Made by a program: the position numbers and the translations under genes. Of a stretch of DNA of 64,000 nucleotides, positions 17,933-26,466 are shown piece by piece (position 1 is the first letter of the stretch; every line of letters starts with the position of its first letter). Below the pieces are notes generated by a model that was not told the origin of the DNA, made no database searches, and was given only the letters and a program-made list of their open reading frames with translations. The stretch is from JAXDJJ01 sp034665745 (GTDB taxonomy: Bacteria > Actinomycetota > CADDZG01 > WHSQ01), in contig JAXDJJ010000035.1 of the NCBI GenBank assembly GCA_034665745.1, positions 1-64,000 of the forward strand, read 5' to 3'.

Positions 17933-19925
17933 CGTCCCTTAGCTCACGCTTCAGATCCGCTATCTCGTCCCGGATACGCGCCGCGTACTCGAACCGCAGG
18001 TCTTCCGCGGCTTGATGCATCTCCTCCTCGAGCTGTAGGACTAGGCGTTTCAGCTCGTCGGGGCTTCCACCGATCGGTTCCCTCCGCCTGCTCTTCGACT
18101 TGGATGGAACGTGACCGTCCTTCTTCCGCCCGAAGCCCGAGATCAGGATGTCGTTCACTGCCTTCCTGATGGACTGGGGATCGATCCCGTGTTCCTCGTT
18201 GTACGCGCTCTGGATCATCCGCCTTCGTTGCGTCTCATTGATCGCGAATCGCATCGAGTCCGTGACCTCGTCGGCGTACATCACCACCTGGCCTTCGACG
18301 TGGCGCGCTGCCCGCCCGATCGTCTGGATCAATGAGGTTTGCGAACGGAGGAAACCTTCCTTGTCGGCATCGAGGATCGCGACCATCGATACCTCTGGGA
18401 GGTCCAGGCCTTCGCGCAACAGGTTGATGCCGACAAGAACATCGAATTCTCCAAGCCGGAGGTCTCTCAGGATCTCCATGCGTTCGACCGTGTCGATATC
18501 CGAGTGGAGATAACGGACTCGGATCCCGGACTCGAGCAGATAGTCCGTGAGGTCTTCAGCCATCTTCTTCGTCAAGGTCGTCACCAGTACCCGCTGATCG
18601 GCTTCGGTGCGCTTCCGGATCTCCTCCATGAGGTCGTCGATCTGGCCCTTCGTTGGCTTGATCACAACCTCGGGATCGATCAAGCCCGTCGGACGAACGA
18701 GTTGCTCGACCGGCTTACCGCCCTCGCGGATCTCGAACGAGCCGGGGGTCGCGCTCATCATCACGACCTGGTTGACGCGCTCCAAGAATTCGTCGAAACG
18801 CAGGGGCCTGTTGTCGAGTGCGCTCGGCAGCCTGAACCCATGCTCGACAAGGGTCTTCTTCCTGCTCATGTCACCCTCGTACATGCCGCCGATCTGCGGC
18901 ACCGTTACGTGCGACTCGTCGATCACGATCAAGAAGTCGTCGGGGAAGTAGTCGAGCAAGGTGTTTGGGCGCGAGCCGGGTTCCCGGCCCTCGATATGGC
19001 GGGAGTAGTTCTCGATCCCGGAGCAGAACCCGACCTCACGCATCATCTCGAGGTCATAGTTGGTACGCATCCGCAGGCGTTGGGCCTCGAGCAGCTTCCG
19101 CTGGTTCTCCAGGACCGTTAGCCGATCTGCAAGCTCAGCCTCGATCTGGACGATCGCTCGCTCCATCCTTGCTTTCGAAGCGACGTAGTGAGATGCCGGA
19201 TAGATCGTCGTGTGGTCGAGCTCGCGGATGATCTCGCCCGTTAGGGGGTCGAGTTGGATGATGCGATCCACCGTGTCCCCGAACAGCTCCACACGGATCG
19301 CGGTCTCCTCGTAGGCAGGGAAGATCTCGATCGTGTCCCCGCGCACCCGGAACTTGCCGCGGATGAAGGTCATGTCGTTGCGCTCGTACTGGATATCGAC
19401 GAGTCGCTGGGTGATGAAATCGCGATCGGCGGTCCCCCCACGAGCCACGGAGACCACTTGTTGCAGGTACTCGTCAGGCGACCCCAGGCCGAAGATGCAC
19501 GAGACCGAGGCGACGATCAATACATCGTTCCGCTGCAGCAAGGCACTCGTAGCCGAGTGCCGCAAGCGCTCGATCTCGTCGTTGATCGAAGAGTCCTTCT
19601 CGATGTAGGTGTCCGACGAGGGGACGTAGGCCTCGGGTTGGTAGTAGTCGTAGTACGAGACGAAGTATTCGACCGCATTCCGCGGGAAGAACTGCTTGAA
19701 CTCGTTGCACAGCTGCGCTGCGAGGGACTTGTTCGGGGCGATCACGAGCGTGGGCTTCTGGATCTGCTCGAGGGCCCAGGCCATCGTGGCCGTCTTCCCG
19801 GTACCCGTAGCCCCTAGAAGGGTGGAGAAACGATCCCCTCGACCGATCTGCTCCGCCAAGGCGCGGATCGCAGCCGGCTGATCGCCGGCAGGAGAGAAAT
19901 CAGACTCGACCTTGAATGGTGGCAT
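17925..19925 (-). CDS. uvrB: Excinuclease ABC subunit B
   Basis: 666 aa, full length. The Walker A motif GATGTGKTATMAWAL (near residue 40), the beta-hairpin SYYDYYQPEAYVPSSDTYIEKD region and the helicase DESH box (IDESHVTVPQ) are clear. The C-terminal UVR motif (LEEEMHQAAEDLRFEYAARIRDEI region, about 635-660) recruits UvrC. UvrB loads onto damaged DNA from the UvrA complex in nucleotide excision repair. A basic linker (SKSKSRRREP) precedes the UVR motif. Confidence 0.98.
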   Translation of the reverse strand: MPPFKVESDFSPAGDQPAAIRALAEQIGRGDRFSTLLGATGTGKTATMAWALEQIQKPTLVIAPNKSLAAQLCNEFKQFFPRNAVEYFVSYYDYYQPEAYVPSSDTYIEKDSSINDEIERLRHSATSALLQRNDVLIVASVSCIFGLGSPDEYLQQVVSVARGGTADRDFITQRLVDIQYERNDMTFIRGKFRVRGDTIEIFPAYEETAIRVELFGDTVDRIIQLDPLTGEIIRELDHTTIYPASHYVASKARMERAIVQIEAELADRLTVLENQRKLLEAQRLRMRTNYDLEMMREVGFCSGIENYSRHIEGREPGSRPNTLLDYFPDDFLIVIDESHVTVPQIGGMYEGDMSRKKTLVEHGFRLPSALDNRPLRFDEFLERVNQVVMMSATPGSFEIREGGKPVEQLVRPTGLIDPEVVIKPTKGQIDDLMEEIRKRTEADQRVLVTTLTKKMAEDLTDYLLESGIRVRYLHSDIDTVERMEILRDLRLGEFDVLVGINLLREGLDLPEVSMVAILDADKEGFLRSQTSLIQTIGRAARHVEGQVVMYADEVTDSMRFAINETQRRRMIQSAYNEEHGIDPQSIRKAVNDILISGFGRKKDGHVPSKSKSRRREPIGGSPDELKRLVLQLEEEMHQAAEDLRFEYAARIRDEIADLKRELRDVS

Positions 19926-19975
19926 CGCCCTCAGTTTAAGGAGGGCATGCGACGGGATATTCCCCGGTGTAGCGG

Positions 19976-21718
19976 CTAGCCCGTCTGGTCTTCAGCTATC
20001 GGGACCGTGAAGGAGAACGTCGAGCCCTCGCCCACCTGCGATTCGACCCACAGGCGGCCCCCGTGCGCGTCACATATCGCTTTCGTGATGAACAGGCCGA
20101 GCCCGGTCCCCTTCTTGGTCCACGCAGGTTTCGCGAGCATGGCGAACTTCGAGAAGATGCGGTCCGCGTCGGCGGGGGCGATGCCGATGCCCTGGTCGAT
20201 CACGGAGACCTTCACGACCGGATGATCGTCCTGATCGATGGTCGCTGCCTCCAAACGCACCGCGGTCCCCTCGGGTGAGTAACGGGTCGCGTTCGTCAAC
20301 AGGTTGATGAGGACCTGACGCAAGCGATCCTTGTCCCCCACCACCTTGGGAAGATTCGGCTCCAAGCCAAGTTCGACCTCGTGTGCGGCGGAGATTGACG
20401 TGTGGACCGTGAGGATGTTCTCGATGAGGTCGGTCATGGACATGGGCTCGAACTCGTAACGAAGGTTACCCGTCTCCATACGGGACACGTCGAGAAGGTC
20501 AGAGACCATGTGAGCAAGACGCTGCGTTTCCCTCCGCACGATCCCGATGAACTGCCCGCGCTTCTCGGCTTCCATCGTCTCCCAGTGCTCGTCCAGCATC
20601 TGTCCGAAACCGACCACCGTGGTCATGGGGCCTTTGAGCTCGTGGGCGAGGATCGATACGAAATCCGACTTCGTGCGGTCGGCCTCTCGAAGCTTGTGCA
20701 TCAGGGCCCGCTCGCGCTCGCGCGAACGGCTCAGCTCGATGACCGAGCCAACGCGCGCCCCCAGGAGAGAGGTGAATCGGAGGTCTTCCTCGTCGAACTG
20801 TCCGTCCTCGGAGTTGATGACCTCGAGCACGCCTAACGACGTTCGCCCACTCGTCAGCGGCACGACCATGACGTTCTCGATGCCGAGTCGCTCCCGGAGC
20901 CCCGCTCCGATCCAGCCATCGGTCTTGGCGTCGTTCGAAACAAGAGGGGTCGAGGTCCTGAACACGGTGCCGGCAAGGGACGGCTGATTCAAGGGGAGAA
21001 CGAGGTCAGCCATCTCGGCCTCATCGATGCCATACGCCGGTGGCTGAGGCTTCAAAGAGTTCGTCTCTTCGTCGTGGAGCAGAACCATCATCCGTTCGCA
21101 CTTGATGAGGTCGGTGACGATCCGGACCGACTCACCGATGACGTGCTCGAGGGTGTCCGTCGCCGACAGCAACGTGGTGACCCGCTGCAAGCCTTCGAGC
21201 TCACGGCTGGTGCGATCGAGGTCCGCCTGGCGAGATGCGCCCCGAACGCAGGCTGCTGCTCTGTCTGCCAGCACGCCCAACAGATTGAGGTCTGTGTCGG
21301 TGAACGCCCCCGTCGGAGAGTTGACTGCAGCGAGGACGCCGAGGCGGTCGTCGCCGACGACCATGGGGGCCGCGATCAGTTGGCGCGCGTCGTAGAACTC
21401 GCTCTGGCCCCCGCTCGAGTCCGGGTCGGCCACCACGTCGTGTACGACCTCGGCGCGACCTGAGTGATGGATCCTGCGAACGATCCCGGGTTCCCTCATC
21501 GAGAACCTCGGCCGTTCCTCGCCGCGACCAACGAAACAGCGCATCTCATCGTTGTCTTCGTCGTAGAGGAACAGAACAGGTCGGTCGCATGCCACAACGT
21601 CGGGGACGGCCGTAAGGATCTCGCCGATAACCGCGATCAGGTCATCGTCCCGCCCGCTCAAGGAAGCGATCCTGTAAAGAGCCTGCGTCTCGGCGTCCGT
21701 TGACCCGTAGGCGTCCAT
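19976..21718 (-). CDS. Soluble sensor histidine kinase with two GAF domains
   Basis: 580 aa from ATG 21718 (SD-like GGAG 8 nt upstream; GTG 21724 is an alternative). No transmembrane segment is seen. Two GAF domains (about 25-165 and 185-325) precede HisKA with the H-box ILAHELKGPM (His359), an atypical K-G-P instead of R-T-P. The HATPase domain has LINLLTNATRYS, DQGIGI and GTGLGLFI. GAF domains bind nucleotides, haem or other small molecules; the ligand is unknown. No response regulator is adjacent. Downstream of the HAD hydrolase gene, separated by 2 bp, so probably co-transcribed with coaE. Confidence 0.93.
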   Translation of the reverse strand: MDAYGSTDAETQALYRIASLSGRDDDLIAVIGEILTAVPDVVACDRPVLFLYDEDNDEMRCFVGRGEERPRFSMREPGIVRRIHHSGRAEVVHDVVADPDSSGGQSEFYDARQLIAAPMVVGDDRLGVLAAVNSPTGAFTDTDLNLLGVLADRAAACVRGASRQADLDRTSRELEGLQRVTTLLSATDTLEHVIGESVRIVTDLIKCERMMVLLHDEETNSLKPQPPAYGIDEAEMADLVLPLNQPSLAGTVFRTSTPLVSNDAKTDGWIGAGLRERLGIENVMVVPLTSGRTSLGVLEVINSEDGQFDEEDLRFTSLLGARVGSVIELSRSRERERALMHKLREADRTKSDFVSILAHELKGPMTTVVGFGQMLDEHWETMEAEKRGQFIGIVRRETQRLAHMVSDLLDVSRMETGNLRYEFEPMSMTDLIENILTVHTSISAAHEVELGLEPNLPKVVGDKDRLRQVLINLLTNATRYSPEGTAVRLEAATIDQDDHPVVKVSVIDQGIGIAPADADRIFSKFAMLAKPAWTKKGTGLGLFITKAICDAHGGRLWVESQVGEGSTFSFTVPIAEDQTG

Positions 21719-21720
21719 GC

Positions 21721-22428
21721 TCACATCTCCGATAGAAGTGGGAGCAATTCGCCAAGCTCCCGTATACGAGCGTAGCGCGAGTCCGGATACCGACCCGCTC
21801 GATCGAGCAGCACCGGCGTCATGCCTGCCTGCGTAGCGGGTTCCATGTCCATGGTCGGAGAGTCACCGATGTGGATGCTCTTCGACGGATCCACTCCCGC
21901 TTTGCGGATCGCCAAACGGTAGATCGCAGGATCGGGCTTCTCGATACCTGCGATACCCGAGATGATGGCCGTGTCGAACACGTGCCCAACCTCCATCTCG
22001 ATCAGCATCTTCTCGAGCCATGAGTCGAAGTTCGAGATAAGACCCAGGCGATACCCGGCGGTCTCGAGCGCGTCGAACGTCGGCTTGACATCGTCATACA
22101 GACGATAGGACTCGATGCTGGAGAACGTCTCGTACAGAAGCTCGGTCATGGCTTCGTCCTCGATCCCCAACTCCGCCAGGAAACGGGTGTATGTGAACGT
22201 CCAGAAACGGCGAGATGCCTCCGCTGACAACGTTGGGCCCCCGTCGATGTCCGCCTCATCAAGGAGTTCCACCAGATGAGGAGCCAGCCTGTCTTGGACG
22301 TGGGACACGTCAGAAGGAGTCACCCCATAACCGCGTGCCTGACAGGTTGAAGCGAAGAGCTCGGCGAACGAAGGGTGGGGATCGAGGATCGTCCCCCCGG
22401 CATCGAAGAAGACCATCTCGATAGTCAT
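21721..22428 (-). CDS. HAD-superfamily hydrolase
   Basis: 235 aa from the ATG that overlaps the coaE stop (ATGA). Motif I reads FFDAGGTI (nucleophile Asp, with Gly-Gly instead of the second Asp-Gly), motif II is ISNFDS, motif III has the Lys of EKPDPAIY, and motif IV is HIGDSPTMD. The DAGGT variant of motif I occurs in HAD subfamily IA phosphatases. Probable phosphatase of a small metabolite; substrate unknown. Confidence 0.9.
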   Translation of the reverse strand: MTIEMVFFDAGGTILDPHPSFAELFASTCQARGYGVTPSDVSHVQDRLAPHLVELLDEADIDGGPTLSAEASRRFWTFTYTRFLAELGIEDEAMTELLYETFSSIESYRLYDDVKPTFDALETAGYRLGLISNFDSWLEKMLIEMEVGHVFDTAIISGIAGIEKPDPAIYRLAIRKAGVDPSKSIHIGDSPTMDMEPATQAGMTPVLLDRAGRYPDSRYARIRELGELLPLLSEM

Positions 22429-23027
22429 GCAAACCTCGCTTCGAGTTCGGCCCACACGCGGTCGGCTTCCTGCACGAGTTGCTCGAGGGTCCCATCGTTG
22501 GTGACCACGATGTCGGCCTTGTCCAGGAGATCTTCGGGGTTAGCTTGAGCTCGCATACGTTCGTCGATCGCATCCGCGGTCATCCCGCGGTCCTTCACCA
22601 AGCGGGCGCGCCTCACGTCTGTGTCCGTAGCGACGACGATGATGACGTCGAGCGATCCGACGAGTCCCAGCTCGACGATCAGAGCGGCATCGAGGATCAC
22701 GATCCGATCGCTGTGGCGGAATGCCTCGAGAGTCTCAGCGATCTTTCGCATGATGACCGGATGCGTGATCGCATTCAGGGCCGCGAGTTTTCCCTTGTCG
22801 GCGAAAACGATCCGAGCGAGAGCCTTGCGGTCGATGTCCATCGATCCGTCGGCAAGCACGTCATTGCCGAACTGATCTACGACCTCACGCCACGCGGGCT
22901 CGCCCGGCATCAAGGCTTCATGACCGAGCCTGTCGGCATCGATGACCAGGGCGCCACGTTCGGCGAGCAACGCCGCGAAGGTCGACTTCCCTGTGCCGAT
23001 CCCCCCGGTAAGACCTACAAGGAGCAA
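22425..23027 (-). CDS. coaE: Dephospho-CoA kinase
   Basis: 200 aa. The P-loop GLTGGIGTGKST opens the protein, and IDADRLGHEAL and DAALIVELGL follow as family blocks. CoaE phosphorylates the 3'-hydroxyl of dephospho-CoA, the last step of coenzyme A synthesis, in the cytosol. It is the first gene of the unit coaE-HAD-kinase, starting 24 bp after rpsA. Confidence 0.96.
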   Translation of the reverse strand: MLLVGLTGGIGTGKSTFAALLAERGALVIDADRLGHEALMPGEPAWREVVDQFGNDVLADGSMDIDRKALARIVFADKGKLAALNAITHPVIMRKIAETLEAFRHSDRIVILDAALIVELGLVGSLDVIIVVATDTDVRRARLVKDRGMTADAIDERMRAQANPEDLLDKADIVVTNDGTLEQLVQEADRVWAELEARFA

Positions 23028-23051
23028 CGCTGCGCTCCTACCGTCCCTCGG

Positions 23052-24839
23052 TCAGTCCTGACCGCGTTCGCGCTTCAGGTCCTGAACGATCGACTCGATC
23101 GATTCTTCACCGGTTGAGTCCCCCGGGTCGAGGGTCTCGCCGGCAGGGTCGGATGCTTCGGCAACGGGGACCTCTTCGGCATCGAGCTCGGCGATCGCTT
23201 CACCGGGAGCTGCGCCCTCGTCGGGCTCCTCCTGGTTCAGTTTCTTGTCGAGGTCGCGCTCCTGGGGCTCGTCCGGAAGGATGCCCGCTTGCGCCTCGGG
23301 AGGCGAGTCCGGCGACATCACCGCGGTGAGTTCGGCCTGCTCCTTCTCCTCTTCGGGGGCCGCAGCTACGGCTTCCTCGACGGTGGACGCAGCTTCGGGT
23401 GCGATCGGCTCATCGAGCAATTCGGGAGCTCCCTCGACGGCTGACGCGAGCTCGCGCTCGGTCTCGGGCCGGACGATCGTGTCCTCGGTTGCGACTCCGA
23501 CATTCTCGGACGACTCGCGCGCCTCGAGCTCCATCTCGGCGGCCTCGGGCTCGAGCTCGATGTCGGTGCTCCGAGCACTCGCTGCCGGCGTACCACCGCC
23601 TTCTTCCTCGGGGATAGCGCCGGCGGCTTCGGGCATCGTCTGCTTGCGGGACAGCGAGATGCGGCGACGGTCAAGGTCTATGTCGATGATCTTGACGTCG
23701 ACGCGGTCGTGCACGTTGACCTCGTCCTCGGGACGCTCGACGTGGTGTGCTGCGAGCTCAGAGATGTGGACCAGTCCCTCGATCGCATCGTCGACCTCGA
23801 CGAACGCACCGAACGGAACGAGCTTCGTGACCCGGCCCTCGATGATGTCGCCGACCTCATGCTCGCGAGCGAACTGACGCCATGGGTCTTCCTGGGTCGC
23901 CTTGAGAGATAGAGACACGCGCTCGCGCTCAAGGTCGACATCGAGAACCTCGACCTTGACCTCTTGCCCGACCTCGACGACCTCGCTCGGGTGGTCGACG
24001 TGCTTCCACGACAGCTCGGAGACGTGAACGAGTCCGTCCACTCCCCCAAGGTCCACGAACGCTCCGAAGTTCACGATCGAGGAGATGACGCCCTCGCGCA
24101 CCTCGCCCTTGGCGAGTGACGTGAGGAAGTCCTGGCGCTGCTCGGCCTGGCTCTCTTCGAGGAACTTGCGACGAGACAGGACCACGTTGTTGCGGTTCTT
24201 ATCGAGTTCGATGATGCGGCACTCGAGCACCTTGCCGACGTACGGCTGGAGGTCGCGCACGCGACGCATCTCGACCAGCGAGGCCGGGAGGAATCCACGG
24301 AGACCGATGTCGAGGATGAGTCCACCCTTGACGACCTCGATGACCGGGCCCTCGACGATGCCGTCGGCGTTCTTGATCTCTTCGATCTTGCCCCAGGCCT
24401 TCTCGTACTGGGCCCGCTTCTTGGACAAGATGAGGCGACCTTCCTTGTCCTCCTTCTGGAGAACGAGGGCCTCGAGCTCGTCACCGAGCGAGACGATCTG
24501 GGATGGGTCGACGTCGTTGCGGATAGACAGCTCACGGGATGGGATGACGCCCTCGGACTTGTAGCCGATGTCGAGGAGCACCTCGTCCTTCTCGATCTTG
24601 ACGATCGTGCCTTTGACGAGGTCACCCTCGGAGAACGGCTTGATCGTGGCGTCGATGGCGGCCATGAGCTCTTCCATGGTTTCGCCCACATCGTTCTCGA
24701 CGATGGTCCCGCCGGCGTAGGTCGTGCCGGAGGTCGAGGGGGCCGTACGGGTGATGGTGCCCCCGTGGCCGTCGGGGAGGGTCTCTTCGGAGCCTTGAGA
24801 AGCAGAGACTTGGGCAGTCTCGTCCTGCGGTGATGCCAT
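23052..24839 (-). CDS. rpsA: 30S ribosomal protein S1 with long acidic C-terminal tail
   Basis: 595 aa from ATG 24839 (AGGA upstream). Four S1 OB-fold domains lie at about 70-145, 160-230, 243-316 and 328-402, each with the G.V..I..FGAFV..GV.GL-type core in the last two. S1 helps the 30S subunit bind structured or weak-SD mRNAs. Residues about 405-595 are a low-complexity Glu/Ala/Pro-rich acidic tail without S1 folds, ending LKRERGQD. Four-domain S1 with such a tail is known among actinobacteria, but this tail is unusually long. Confidence 0.95.
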   Translation of the reverse strand: MASPQDETAQVSASQGSEETLPDGHGGTITRTAPSTSGTTYAGGTIVENDVGETMEELMAAIDATIKPFSEGDLVKGTIVKIEKDEVLLDIGYKSEGVIPSRELSIRNDVDPSQIVSLGDELEALVLQKEDKEGRLILSKKRAQYEKAWGKIEEIKNADGIVEGPVIEVVKGGLILDIGLRGFLPASLVEMRRVRDLQPYVGKVLECRIIELDKNRNNVVLSRRKFLEESQAEQRQDFLTSLAKGEVREGVISSIVNFGAFVDLGGVDGLVHVSELSWKHVDHPSEVVEVGQEVKVEVLDVDLERERVSLSLKATQEDPWRQFAREHEVGDIIEGRVTKLVPFGAFVEVDDAIEGLVHISELAAHHVERPEDEVNVHDRVDVKIIDIDLDRRRISLSRKQTMPEAAGAIPEEEGGGTPAASARSTDIELEPEAAEMELEARESSENVGVATEDTIVRPETERELASAVEGAPELLDEPIAPEAASTVEEAVAAAPEEEKEQAELTAVMSPDSPPEAQAGILPDEPQERDLDKKLNQEEPDEGAAPGEAIAELDAEEVPVAEASDPAGETLDPGDSTGEESIESIVQDLKRERGQD

Positions 24840-24924
24840 AGGTAGGTTTCCTTTCCGGACTGATCGCGCCACCGGGATGCCGGGGCCGCAGGAGTATACG
24901 AGGCCTGTAGTAGGCGTGCCATTC

Positions 24925-25003
24925 CTACCGCTCCGGTCGGGGTCGGTCGGACTCCGGCTCCCTGCTCTCGCTACCGCTCCGGTGCGTGGCGGTCGGACTC
25001 CGG
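24925..25003. repeat. Imperfect 33-bp direct repeat in intergenic DNA
   Basis: Two 33-bp units at 24925-24957 and 24971-25003 share identical 13-bp left ends (CTACCGCTCCGGT) and 14-bp right ends (CGGTCGGACTCCGG) and differ only in the central 6 bp; 13 bp separate them. They lie in the 295-bp gap between rpsA and the cyclase gene. No coding sequence or promoter role is evident. Confidence 0.85.
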
Positions 25004-25045
25004 AGGGCGCGACGGGGGGCGCCTGGACGGCGCCTCGCCTGCTCG

Positions 25046-25096
25046 CTCAACGCAGATCGCACTAGGCCGACCCATTTCGGAGCGATCTGCGTTGAG
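25046..25096. repeat. 15-bp perfect inverted repeat downstream of the cyclase gene
   Basis: CTCAACGCAGATCGC (25046-25060) and its exact reverse complement (25082-25096) are separated by 21 bp. It lies 38 bp past the cyclase stop on the minus strand. It has no T-run, so it is not a typical intrinsic terminator. It could form a long hairpin or cruciform, or be the end pair of a small element. The rest of 24840-25134 shows no gene. Confidence 0.85.
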
Positions 25097-25134
25097 AGCC
25101 TCCTCCGCTCGACCGCCCCGCCCCTGCGCTGTGG

Positions 25135-26466
25135 CTACGTGACGGCGAAGAGCTCCCATCGACCGTCAACGCCCTTCAATTCCTTCTTGCCGCGCTCTTC
25201 GAAGTTGATTCCTGAGCCCGCAACTAACGGGGGCAGGGCTCCGCTTACTAGGATCTCGCCTGGTTGGGCGGCGTCCATCACTCTTGCGGCTATGTGGACT
25301 GCTATGCCGCCTATGTCGGTGCCTCTTAGTTCTATCTCGCCGGTGTGTAGGCCGAAGCGGAGTTGGAGGTTGTGGCGCTGGGATTCTTTGCAGATCTTCG
25401 TGGCGGCTCGGACGGCTTGGGCCGGGCGGTCGAAGGTTGCGAGGTAACCGTCCCCTAGTTGTTTGACTACGCGGCCCCCGTGCCACTCGACCTGGCGCGC
25501 TACCACCTGGTCGATCTCGTCGAGGAGCTCCTTCCATCGCTGGTCGCCCATCGACAACGCGGTTGGGGTCGAGTCGACGATGTCTGCGAACAGGAGGGTG
25601 GCGAGAACCCGCTCTTCATCTCGTGGCGTGCGAGAGCCGGTGAGGAATTCTTCGACCTCGTCGACCAGAGCCTGGGAATCACCGAGGAACGGCATGAAGT
25701 CTTCGCCCTCGAGCTCCACGAGTTTCGAGCCTGGGATGTTCTCGTGGAGATAGTGAGCGTTCTCTACGGGGACCGCGATGCTGTTGGTTCGATGTAAGAC
25801 GAGGGTCGGAACTTTGATCGAGCTGAGCACCGAGCGAACATCGGTTTCGGCTGCGATGTCGAAGAAGGTCCGGACCGCGTCCCGACTGACCGAGTTGCGT
25901 TGCCACTTCGCCCACCAGGCCTTGAATGGCTCGTCGGTCTGGGCGGTGACCGGGTTGACGATGCCGGCAACGCCTTCCGGGTCACCCCATGTCTGGACGA
26001 TGAACTCGATCTCTAGGTCACGTTCATCAGGCTTCTGACCCCACGGGTAATCCTCATGCCACATGCTCGACGCGAAGCTTCCGTAGAGGATCAGCGCCGT
26101 CACTCGATCGGGATGGGTCGCAGCCAGTGTCATCGCGATCGTGCCACCACCGTGGATCCCAACTAGCGCGGCCTTCTCGGAACCGGTGGCATCGAGCACT
26201 GCCAGCGCGTCATCGAGGCTCTCGTCCAAACCTGCCGGACCGCACATCCGGTCGGACAGACCGCCACCGCGGCGGTCGTAGATGATCAGACGACCCAGCG
26301 ATGCGATCGTCTCGAAGCCTCGTTGAACCGCGGGATATTCGAGCAGTACCTCGAGGTTGGAACCCCACGGAAGCATCAGAAGGGCATCCCGCTCCCCATC
26401 ACCCAGGCATGTGTACGCGATGTTGATGTCACCGCTCTTCGCATAGCGGACCGTGAAGTCGTCCAT
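25135..26466 (-). CDS. Alpha/beta-hydrolase-like sensor fused to class III adenylate/guanylate cyclase
   Basis: 443 aa from ATG 26466, which overlaps the polA stop (TGATG). Residues 1-275 follow the alpha/beta-hydrolase fold, but the nucleophile elbow reads GIHGG (His105 where Ser is expected) and the catalytic-His region reads EDFMPF (Phe257), so hydrolase activity is unlikely. Residues 285-443 are a class III cyclase domain with both metal-binding Asp residues (FADIVDST, D295; LGDGYLATF, D339) and the AARV arginine. It is a probable ligand-sensing pseudoenzyme that makes a cyclic nucleotide. Codon use near 25180-25330 differs from the neighbours (see findings). Confidence 0.88.
   Translation of the reverse strand: MDDFTVRYAKSGDINIAYTCLGDGERDALLMLPWGSNLEVLLEYPAVQRGFETIASLGRLIIYDRRGGGLSDRMCGPAGLDESLDDALAVLDATGSEKAALVGIHGGGTIAMTLAATHPDRVTALILYGSFASSMWHEDYPWGQKPDERDLEIEFIVQTWGDPEGVAGIVNPVTAQTDEPFKAWWAKWQRNSVSRDAVRTFFDIAAETDVRSVLSSIKVPTLVLHRTNSIAVPVENAHYLHENIPGSKLVELEGEDFMPFLGDSQALVDEVEEFLTGSRTPRDEERVLATLLFADIVDSTPTALSMGDQRWKELLDEIDQVVARQVEWHGGRVVKQLGDGYLATFDRPAQAVRAATKICKESQRHNLQLRFGLHTGEIELRGTDIGGIAVHIAARVMDAAQPGEILVSGALPPLVAGSGINFEERGKKELKGVDGRWELFAVT

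Noticed and set aside
24925..25096. Repeat block as a CRISPR array
   Set aside because: Only two direct units with a 13-bp gap, and no cas genes in the window.
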